Shown in pieces: positions 31,533 through 37,963 of a DNA stretch of 37,963 bases. A model generated the notes under the pieces. It was not told the DNA's origin, searched no databases, and was given only the letters and a program-made list of their open reading frames with translations. The stretch lies in NCBI GenBank assembly GCA_051872395.1, contig JBJEDU010000016.1, forward strand, positions 1 through 37,963, in the 5' to 3' direction. The DNA comes from JBJEDU01 sp051872395. Lineage in GTDB: Bacteria > Bacillota_I > Bacilli_A > RFN20 > CAG-826. Made by a program: the position numbers and the translations under genes. The first letter of the stretch is position 1. Each line of letters begins with the position of its first letter.

Positions 31533-34214
31533 TTATTCACTTCGTAAAGCAATAACTGGGTCTTTCTTCGAGGCAAAATATGCAGGAATTAAACCAGATA
31601 TAAGTGTTAAAACAAATGAAATGCATGGCAAGATAATTATTCCATACCATGGAACAACGACAGTTAAAGATATTTCCGCAAGTGCAGAAATAATGAAGGT
31701 TATTGGAATATCAAACAATAAAGCGAAGACAACACCGAAAACTCCAGCCGCTAAACCGATGATAAATGTTTCAGCATTAAACACATTAGCGACATCGACT
31801 TTCCTTGCTCCCATCGCTCTTAATACACCAATTTCTTTAGTTCTTTCTAAGACAGAAACATAAGTAATAATTCCAATCATTATGCTCGAAACCACTAATG
31901 AAACAGAAACGAAAGCAATAAGAACTATCGAAACAGAATCAACAATTGTTTGTACGCTAGTCATTAAAGTTCCAACTGTATCAGTGTGAACAATCTTTTC
32001 TTTATTGACCATTTCTTTAATGTTTTCTTCTGATTCATTAGGGTTTTCTTCCCTTATTCTTTGTTCCACTAATGAATTATATTCATCAAATAATTTATTA
32101 ATATTATTTTTGCTTGAGAATGATTTTGGATAAATATAAATAGATGTTGGATCACTTAAATCACTGACACCAAGAGTTTTTAAATTACTTGAATAAGTAT
32201 TTTTTCCAGATTGTATAGTAGTTCCAGTAAAGGCATCAATTTCTTGATTTTCTTTTTGATACATCACCACATTCGTGTCACTTGTAGTATATCCTTCAAT
32301 ACTTTCATTATTTGCTTCGTTAATTAAATATTCTGTTAACGATGGTAAATATCCAATCGCGCCAGAAAGCGAGGTGGATGTAATGCCTTTTTTTGCACGA
32401 ATAATACCGCTGATTTTGATTTTTACAGTATTGGATGAATTCTCGATTGAAGATAGTAATTCATCGCCTGTCTTTTTGATGAAATAATCATAATTTTCAC
32501 TACTTTGAACAGTCGATTTTTTATATGTCACATAGCTCGCAGGAATGTAATATTCTAAACCAACAATTTCTTCGAACGACATTGAAAAAGGAACATCTTC
32601 CATTGGGTTTGGAATAATGGAAGGTTGGAATGAATGGACCATTTGTTCCATCATTGGTCGAGGTGATTTTAATCCAAGACTAATCAATAAATAATCATCA
32701 ATATTATTATATTGATCGACGATAACGACAACTTCATTTATGTTTTTAGGCATATTACCATATAACAAATCGTATTGATCCATTAACACTGATGAATAAT
32801 CTTGGGTTGGATTATTCGCATAGTCATAATTAGGTATTAATTCACAATACGCTGGAAAGTTATCACTTGAAAAATATGTTTGAACTAAAGAAGCGTATTC
32901 TAAAACGACATTTAACGCAATTGGATTCATTCCTTCGTAATATGCTTCGTTAGTTAAATTAAGTGGATAGACTTGTAATCCATCTTCTCGATAAATATTC
33001 ATATTCGCACTATAACGATATTGAATTGATAAAATATCTTTTTTATATTTATCTACTACTTCACTATTTTCTAAAAATTGTTTAAAAGCTTTCGTGTCAT
33101 TTGTCGCTTTCGAAGACGCTAATTGGGCAATCATTTTCGAAATAGTGTCATCTTCACCAATCATTTGGTCGGATGGATATTTCTCTTTATCGGCGTTATT
33201 ATTTTGCATAAATTGCGCCATTAAAGAGGTGACATCAAGTGCATCTTTATTTACTGAAATAGGATAAGAAGTCAATGCATCTTGTTGAACGGTATTAATA
33301 TAGTTACTAAAACCAAACGAAAGGCTAAGTATCAAAGCGATACCAATAATACCAATTGAACCCGCGAATGAGGTAAGAATCGTTCTTCCTTTTTTGGTTT
33401 TTAAATTGTTTAATGATAAACCAAGAGAAGTCAATAAAGACATTGAAGAATATTTTTTTCTTTTTGTATTGATTGCTTTATTATCTTTTTCCTTTTTCTT
33501 TAATATTTCTTCTCTTTCTTTCGGAGTTTCACCTTTATATGGCTTTGTATCATTAGTGATAAGACCATCGCTTATTGATACAATTCTCGTCGCATATAAA
33601 TTAGCGAGTTCAGGATTATGGGTAACCATAATAACTAAACGATCTTTTGCAACTTCTTTGAGTAAATCCATAATTTGGATAGAAGTTTGACTATCCAACG
33701 CACCGGTAGGTTCATCCGCTAAAAGAATTTCTGGGTCATTGACCAAAGCTCTAGCAATTGCTACTCTTTGCATTTGTCCGCCAGATAATTGGTTAGGCAT
33801 TTTCTTTTCTAACCCTTTAAGACCAACTTTTTCTAATGCACTGATGGCTTTTTGCTTTCTTTCTTTCGATTTCATCCCAGAAATTGTTAATGCAAGTTCA
33901 ACATTTTTTAAAACATTGATATGCATAATTAGGTTATAACTTTGGAAAATAAAACCAATAGAATGATTTCGATATGTATCCCAATCACGTGATGTATATT
34001 TTTTAGTTGATTTTCCTTCAATTAATAAATTTCCATCAGTGTATCGGTCTAATCCACCGATAATATTTAATAATGTTGTCTTACCACATCCAGATGGACC
34101 GAGTATTGCAACAAATTCATTTCTCCTAAAATTAATAGTGATTCCTTTTAATGCATGTACTACTGGTTGACTCTTAGAAATATAATCTTTTGTAATGTTT
34201 TTTAATTTAAGCAT
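31533..34214 (-). CDS. ABC transporter ATPase-permease fusion (MacB/FtsX type)
   Basis: An 893-residue fusion. Residues 1-225 are a LolD/MacB-type ATPase: Walker A GPSGCGKTT (39-47), FQSYNL Q-loop, LSGGQMQRVAIARAL signature, LLADEPTGALD Walker B and VMVTHNPELA switch (here IMVTHNPELA). After a basic linker there is a first membrane helix (about 278-305), a large extracytoplasmic domain (about 310-745) and three C-terminal FtsX-type helices with the ERTKEIGVLRAMGARKVDV motif. Such transporters move lipids, lipoproteins or antimicrobial peptides by mechanotransmission. The periplasmic-side domain is unusually large and Ser/Asn/Tyr-rich. No separate membrane-fusion partner is encoded nearby. The ATG has an AAGGAGG site. 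Confidence 0.9.
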   Translation of the reverse strand: MLKLKNITKDYISKSQPVVHALKGITINFRRNEFVAILGPSGCGKTTLLNIIGGLDRYTDGNLLIEGKSTKKYTSRDWDTYRNHSIGFIFQSYNLIMHINVLKNVELALTISGMKSKERKQKAISALEKVGLKGLEKKMPNQLSGGQMQRVAIARALVNDPEILLADEPTGALDSQTSIQIMDLLKEVAKDRLVIMVTHNPELANLYATRIVSISDGLITNDTKPYKGETPKEREEILKKKEKDNKAINTKRKKYSSMSLLTSLGLSLNNLKTKKGRTILTSFAGSIGIIGIALILSLSFGFSNYINTVQQDALTSYPISVNKDALDVTSLMAQFMQNNNADKEKYPSDQMIGEDDTISKMIAQLASSKATNDTKAFKQFLENSEVVDKYKKDILSIQYRYSANMNIYREDGLQVYPLNLTNEAYYEGMNPIALNVVLEYASLVQTYFSSDNFPAYCELIPNYDYANNPTQDYSSVLMDQYDLLYGNMPKNINEVVVIVDQYNNIDDYLLISLGLKSPRPMMEQMVHSFQPSIIPNPMEDVPFSMSFEEIVGLEYYIPASYVTYKKSTVQSSENYDYFIKKTGDELLSSIENSSNTVKIKISGIIRAKKGITSTSLSGAIGYLPSLTEYLINEANNESIEGYTTSDTNVVMYQKENQEIDAFTGTTIQSGKNTYSSNLKTLGVSDLSDPTSIYIYPKSFSSKNNINKLFDEYNSLVEQRIREENPNESEENIKEMVNKEKIVHTDTVGTLMTSVQTIVDSVSIVLIAFVSVSLVVSSIMIGIITYVSVLERTKEIGVLRAMGARKVDVANVFNAETFIIGLAAGVFGVVFALLFDIPITFIISALAEISLTVVVPWYGIIILPCISFVLTLISGLIPAYFASKKDPVIALRSE

Positions 34215-34280
34215 ATAAAAGACCTCCTTATTATTAAAAATAATAACAAGTTATTTCTTATTAATAAATAAAATTAATTA

Positions 34281-34919
34281 TTAAAATATAATTCTAATTG
34301 AAAAAATTGTAAATCTAGCATTTCCATCAGCGATATTCGAGGAAGAAATACTAATGTTTGAATCATTGATATTTTCAAATGAAAAATCAAATGAATCATT
34401 TTCGGAAGTCACAGTATCACAGACAGAGGAATATGTGCCATTTACCCCTATTAAAGCGTCTTGATCGACATTGAGAACATTGTCATATGAATTAAATTTT
34501 GCATAAGGACGACCAGAAATAATCATGCTTTTAATTTCGTTAGAAGAAGTGAATGTAAATGTACCACTCGCACTCGATGAACCTAATTTTAATCCACCAT
34601 TATCACAATATGTTTTAGTATAAGTAAACGATGAAAAAGTTATTAATTCAGAGTAATTAAAACTTTCTTCAACAAAACTTAATGCTGCAGATGATTGAGA
34701 CACATCCGCGCCAGACATTGTATTTTTTAAGTCAACATCAATATTTTTTAAAGGTTCTTGACTAGTTTCTTCTTCACTTTCTTCACTAAGATTAGTTTCA
34801 CTACTAATTTCACCTGATTGCTCTTCACTAGACTCAATAGAAATAGAATCATTTACCTTAGAACAAGAAGAAAATACTAGAAGCGTACTTAATAAAACAA
34901 AGATTTTTTTATAAAACAT
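34281..34919 (-). CDS. Lipoprotein with Ser/Glu-rich linker, function unknown
   Basis: A 212-residue lipoprotein (lipobox LVFSSC, Cys19). The linker at residues 25-60 is almost entirely Ser, Glu, Thr and Gln. The remainder (about 80-212) is a beta-rich domain with GGLKLGSSSASGTFTF and IKSMIISGRPYAKFNS segments. This resembles a beta-sandwich module seen in secreted proteins of gut Firmicutes, but I cannot name a function. It has a strong AGGAGG site and is divergent from the DUF2188 gene. It lies 66 bases upstream of the ABC fusion, which could process or move it; that is speculation. Confidence 0.78.
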   Translation of the reverse strand: MFYKKIFVLLSTLLVFSSCSKVNDSISIESSEEQSGEISSETNLSEESEEETSQEPLKNIDVDLKNTMSGADVSQSSAALSFVEESFNYSELITFSSFTYTKTYCDNGGLKLGSSSASGTFTFTSSNEIKSMIISGRPYAKFNSYDNVLNVDQDALIGVNGTYSSVCDTVTSENDSFDFSFENINDSNISISSSNIADGNARFTIFSIRIIF

Positions 34920-35025
34920 GAATTGTCCTCCTAAAATAATAATTTAATTTTTAATTCATTTTTTATATATAATGATAGTAGCATAATATTTCATATTTTG
35001 AAATAAATAGACAGGGGGAGGATTT

Positions 35026-35265
35026 ATGGCAACTAAAAAAGATGAAACGAGAGTGTATCATGTTTCCAAAAGAAAAGAAGACGACAAATGGCAAGTAATC
35101 GGTAAAGGCGATACTAAAGCTATTAAATTATTTAAAACTAAAGCGGAAGCGGAAGAATACGCAAAAAAGATGGCAAAAAATCAAGAAGGTGCTGTATTGA
35201 TTCATGCTTCTAAAGGAAAAAATAAAGGAAAAATTAGTTCTGGCACAACATACTCCAAAAAATAA
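35026..35265 (+). CDS. DUF2188 domain protein
   Basis: A 79-residue basic protein. RVYHVSKRKEDDKWQVIGKG, then a KAEAEEYAKKMAKNQ helix and AVLIHASKGK, is the DUF2188 pattern: a small alpha/beta domain of unknown function that is often duplicated in other bacteria. The Lys-rich ends (GKNKGKISSG) could bind nucleic acid, but nothing shows this. An unusually strong GGGGGAGGA ribosome site precedes the ATG. The stop codon abuts the convergent cardiolipin synthase stop with no spacer. Confidence 0.88.
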   Translation: MATKKDETRVYHVSKRKEDDKWQVIGKGDTKAIKLFKTKAEAEEYAKKMAKNQEGAVLIHASKGKNKGKISSGTTYSKK

Positions 35266-36813
35266 TTAGAGTAACGGTGCAAAAATTCTAAGAATAATTC
35301 TAAATAATTTTCTAAATATATTAGTCTTGACACAACTTTCAAGACTAATTTTTTTTGAAAGAACAAATGATTCAGTAAAATCATTATAAATATCTTTTAA
35401 ACAACTGCTTTTATAAATAAATGTACTATTTTCAAAATGCAAAAATAATGAGCGATAATCAAGGTTAACTGTACCAACAGTGCCCATAATATCATCCGCT
35501 AAAAAGACTTTTCCATGAACAAATCCTGGTTCATATTCATAAATTTTTACACCAGCTTCAATTAATGGTCGATAATAACTTCTCGTCACTTCAAAAACTA
35601 ATTTTTTATCAGGTATTCCTGGACAAAGAATTCTCACATCAACGCCAGATTTTGCCTCTAAACACAAGGCTTCTTGCATTTCTTGATTTAATATTAAATA
35701 TGGCGTTGAAATATAAATATATTTATTTGCCCTATTAATTATTTTTAAATATACGTTATGACCAATAGATTCATAATCATATGGAACTGAACCATATGGT
35801 TGAACGAGTCCATCTCTTTTTAATGGATAGTTTTTTGGCAAAAAGTTTCTTGGTTGATAGTATTCAAAATCAGGTAATTTTTCTTTTTCTTTAAAAATGT
35901 GCCATGTTGATAAGAATAATGTCGTCAATGAAAAGACGGCTTCTCCTACAATCATGATAGCGTTATCTTTCCATTTACCAAATCTAATTTCTTCATTAAT
36001 GTATTCATCAGCGAGGTTAATTCCACCAGTAAAACCTATGTAACCATCGATAACAATAATTTTTCTATGATCGCGATTATTATATCTAATATCAATAATG
36101 GGTTTAATTTTATTAAATGGAAATGATTTAATTCCGTAAGAATTTAACTTTTTATAATAATTTCTTGGTAAAGTGGATAAACAACCGAAGTCATCGTATA
36201 TTACTCTAACATCCACTCCTTCTTTAGCTTTTTGAATTAATATATCCAATATAGAATTCCACATTTTGCCAGGATGAATTATAAAATATTCTAAAAAGAT
36301 ATATTTTTTTGCCGTTTTTAATTTTTCTAAAATGTGTGGAAAAGCATCTTCACCCCATTTATAAAATGTGACATTGGTGTTTGAATATAAATTTGAACAA
36401 GAATTATCAGTGATATATTTTGCTATCGAACAACAATTGTCATCTTTTTCTAAATCGATTTTTTCTAATGTATTATAAGCAGAATTCGCAGCTTTGATGG
36501 TGTTTTTGATTGGGGTAACAATTTTCTTTTCTTTTCTTTTGAATTTTTTATTTGCAAAAAGCAAATAAAATATTGTACCAAAAATTGGTGTAACAACATC
36601 AAAAAATAACCAACTGATTTTATAACCGTTATCCATCTTAGAATTGATGATAATTATAGCGATTGGAATGGCGATTATTTCAAATATCATTTGGATTATC
36701 CAAAGATATAAATTAGCGAGATAAATTGCGACTATTAAAATCGCGAATTGTATTAAAAACAATATCGCAGTTAAAGTAACAGGAGAAAATATTTTCGTTA
36801 GAGTTTTTTTCAT
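35266..36813 (-). CDS. cls: Cardiolipin synthase (phospholipase D family)
   Basis: A 515-residue membrane enzyme that condenses two phosphatidylglycerols to cardiolipin. Two or three N-terminal helices (about 10-35, 36-58, 65-88) form the PLDc_N region. The two HKD catalytic motifs are HRKIIVID (249-256) and HGKVFLAD (433-440), each followed by the usual Gly/Asn block (FTGGINLADEYI and GTVNLDYRSL). Length matches Cls of Bacilli. It lies 3 bases after a small membrane protein gene and may be cotranscribed with it. The C-terminus is basic and hydrophobic, as in the family. Confidence 0.94.
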   Translation of the reverse strand: MKKTLTKIFSPVTLTAILFLIQFAILIVAIYLANLYLWIIQMIFEIIAIPIAIIIINSKMDNGYKISWLFFDVVTPIFGTIFYLLFANKKFKRKEKKIVTPIKNTIKAANSAYNTLEKIDLEKDDNCCSIAKYITDNSCSNLYSNTNVTFYKWGEDAFPHILEKLKTAKKYIFLEYFIIHPGKMWNSILDILIQKAKEGVDVRVIYDDFGCLSTLPRNYYKKLNSYGIKSFPFNKIKPIIDIRYNNRDHRKIIVIDGYIGFTGGINLADEYINEEIRFGKWKDNAIMIVGEAVFSLTTLFLSTWHIFKEKEKLPDFEYYQPRNFLPKNYPLKRDGLVQPYGSVPYDYESIGHNVYLKIINRANKYIYISTPYLILNQEMQEALCLEAKSGVDVRILCPGIPDKKLVFEVTRSYYRPLIEAGVKIYEYEPGFVHGKVFLADDIMGTVGTVNLDYRSLFLHFENSTFIYKSSCLKDIYNDFTESFVLSKKISLESCVKTNIFRKLFRIILRIFAPLL

Positions 36814-36816
36814 ATA

Positions 36817-37323
36817 CTATTTACTTTTTTGAATTGATTTTCTTATCTCACATGTACTTTCTATTTCATTTTTAACATTGCCAGGAAGAGGCAAGGATAA
36901 AATATTTCCAATTAATAATCTTGCTTGAGAAAGTAATTCTTCTTTTAATTTGCTCGATTTTGACATGATATAGAAAAAGGTAAATAAAGACATTAATCCT
37001 AAAGAAATAAATAATACAGCGCATATTAAAAAGATATAGGATAAATTAAATGTTTTGTATGTACATATATAGGCAATAATACCAGCGATTCCTAATATTA
37101 ACATTATGATTGTTAATAACGGAACTTTTTTGTCTAATTTATAATAATCTTTTTCAATTTTTTTAAGTCTAGAATAATTGGGCATTTTTTTATTTATGGT
37201 AAATACCATTTTGACGTTTTCTCCTTCTGGAGTTTCCCCTTTATAGATATAGCCAAAACTTTCTTTCTCATAACGAAATACTTCTTTATTTGACTCTGGA
37301 ACAACAAAATCTTTAGTTATCAT
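36817..37323 (-). CDS. Membrane protein of unknown function, second of a related pair
   Basis: A 168-residue protein with an N-terminal soluble part (about 1-70), two membrane helices (about 72-92 and 100-124) and a basic helical C-terminal tail. I use the ATG ending at 37323; the frame also opens at an upstream TTG. It overlaps the preceding gene by 11 bases. Its layout repeats that of the preceding protein: a short beta-like start, KIEKDYYKLDKKVPLL (next door SLEKEYFKDIKPIPFY) just before the first helix, then two helices. The pair probably arose by duplication and may work together. No known family is recognised; the neighbouring cardiolipin synthase suggests a membrane role. Confidence 0.75.
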   Translation of the reverse strand: MITKDFVVPESNKEVFRYEKESFGYIYKGETPEGENVKMVFTINKKMPNYSRLKKIEKDYYKLDKKVPLLTIIMLILGIAGIIAYICTYKTFNLSYIFLICAVLFISLGLMSLFTFFYIMSKSSKLKEELLSQARLLIGNILSLPLPGNVKNEIESTCEIRKSIQKSK

Positions 37324-37765
37324 TTTTCTCAATTTCCTTAATTTTTAAAATTATTTGGTCTTTCTTTTCTTGCTCTTTCAAAGAAAGTTTATTAAATGAA
37401 TTTATTCTATAAATAGAATATATTGCTGCTAAAACAATGCAAATAGTTGAAGGAATCACAAAATAAGGGAAGATATCTTTATTCTCGCTAATAATAAATG
37501 TAATTAAGAAAGAAGTAAGAATAATAAAGGCAAGGACACAAAAAATAATAACTGGATAAAATGGTATGGGTTTTATATCTTTAAAATATTCTTTTTCTAA
37601 TGAACGAATTGTTTCGATTTGAGGAACACTATCATCTCTAGTAAAGGAAGCGATGATATATTCACCTTCTTGTTTTTCTTCACTTAATTTCCAATGAAAT
37701 ATTTCGTATTCTTTTACTTTTAAAGAAAAAGATGTTTGATGTACTTTTTTTGTCATGTATTCCAT
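37313..37765 (-). CDS. Membrane protein of unknown function, first of a related pair
   Basis: A 150-residue protein with a soluble N-terminal part (about 1-68), two membrane helices (about 70-90 and 98-120) and a charged coiled-coil-like tail (KLSLKEQEKKDQIILKIKEI). The start could be the ATG at 37765 or the one three codons later (37756); neither has a clear Shine-Dalgarno sequence. It overlaps the next gene, which looks like a paralogue. It is first in the likely operon pair/cls, just downstream of tRNA-Phe and its terminator. Function is unknown. Confidence 0.75.
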   Translation of the reverse strand: MEYMTKKVHQTSFSLKVKEYEIFHWKLSEEKQEGEYIIASFTRDDSVPQIETIRSLEKEYFKDIKPIPFYPVIIFCVLAFIILTSFLITFIISENKDIFPYFVIPSTICIVLAAIYSIYRINSFNKLSLKEQEKKDQIILKIKEIEKNDN

Positions 37766-37840
37766 ATTTACTATTTTAGTAAAAATACGAAAAAAAATAT
37801 ATACTATATTTTCAATTTTATTTTATAAGGCCTATAAAAT

Positions 37841-37871
37841 AAAAAAATTAGATTAACTTGTTAATCTAATT
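37841..37871 (-). terminator. Terminator of tRNA-Phe
   Basis: A 12-bp inverted repeat (AATTAGATTAAC at 37846-37857, complement at 37860-37871) with a 2-base centre. On the minus strand a T run (37845-37841) follows. A second hairpin (ATTTTATA/TATAAAAT at 37820-37840) lies further along and could back it up. Confidence 0.75.
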
Positions 37872-37884
37872 AATAGCAAAGGAC

Positions 37885-37960
37885 TGGTGGCCCAAGCCAG
37901 GATCGAACTGGCGACACAAGGATTTTCAGTGCTTTGCTCTACCAACGGAGCTATCGGGCC
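37885..37960 (-). tRNA. tRNA-Phe (anticodon GAA) with an anticodon-stem mismatch
   Basis: Read on the minus strand it has acceptor GGCCCGA with TTGGGCC, D arm GCTC...GAGC, anticodon loop CTGAAAA (anticodon GAA), T arm GCCAG/CTGGC with loop TTCGATC, discriminator A and encoded CCA. The anticodon stem AAGCA/TCCTT has a C30-C40 mismatch; bacterial tRNA-Phe normally has AAGGA/TCCTT here. All other positions are standard. Confidence 0.9.
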
Positions 37961-37963
37961 TTA

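Noticed and set aside
34988..35004. Palindrome ATTTCA-TATTT-TGAAAT between the divergent lipoprotein and DUF2188 genes
   Set aside because: Six-base arms in very AT-rich DNA are expected by chance, and no regulator or second copy supports it.
1..37963. CRISPR array, transposase or insertion sequence
   Set aside because: No regularly spaced repeat array, transposase-like protein or terminal inverted repeats were seen anywhere in the window.
1..37963. UGA read as tryptophan
   Set aside because: Tryptophan codons checked in several genes on the minus strand are all TGG, and the reading frames are intact under the standard code.

Overview
The window is AT-rich and encodes proteins in the standard code: every tryptophan codon I checked is TGG. 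It has strong AGGAGG-type ribosome binding sites, many LxxC lipoproteins and tRNAs with encoded CCA ends. This points to a low-GC Gram-positive lineage near the Bacilli/Mycoplasmatota boundary (Erysipelotrichales-, RF39- or Acholeplasma-like), probably living on starch and maltodextrin. The lineage is an inference from gene content. All 34 complete genes end in TAA (28) or TAG (6), and none ends in TGA.

Region 1 (1-9991, minus strand) is a maltodextrin locus. In order of transcription it encodes a solute-binding lipoprotein, an intercistronic hairpin, two permeases (MalF, MalG), a surface GH13 amylase, an ABC ATPase with an unusual 480-residue extension, two small related lipoproteins, and 4-alpha-glucanotransferase (MalQ, cut by the window edge). 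Region 2 (10040-14794) holds a small membrane protein, a HAD phosphatase with an apparently leaderless mRNA, an SPFH/NfeD membrane-microdomain pair, a small conserved unknown, a zinc-ribbon membrane protein and a PfoR/PTS_EIIC_2-type transporter.

Region 3 (14896-18264) is a ferrous iron module: feoA, feoB, a FeoB-associated Cys protein, and upstream a short DtxR-family regulator. Two matching GTTAG-N6-CTAAC palindromes flank the feoA promoter. Region 4 (18422-22055) looks like a mobile restriction-type cassette. It has a divergent XRE controller, an adenine DNA methyltransferase, an unrecognised 128-residue protein and a DUF262-DUF1524 (GmrSD/SspE-like) nuclease candidate. Three repeated operator-like sites lie in the divergent promoter region. 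tRNA-Thr(GGT) lies next to it.

Region 5 (22438-30219) holds an alpha/beta hydrolase and a four-gene starch-degradation operon: a GH13 lipoprotein with an N-terminal CBM41-like region, a secreted carbohydrate-binding candidate, a type I pullulanase and a small lipoprotein. The enzymes would cut starch and pullulan outside the cell, the Region 1 importer would take up the oligosaccharides, and MalQ would process them inside. Region 6 (30235-37963) holds rimO, a MacB-like ABC ATPase/permease fusion, a lipoprotein, a DUF2188 protein, cardiolipin synthase, two related membrane proteins and tRNA-Phe, which has a mismatch in its anticodon stem. No gap between genes exceeds about 300 bases.
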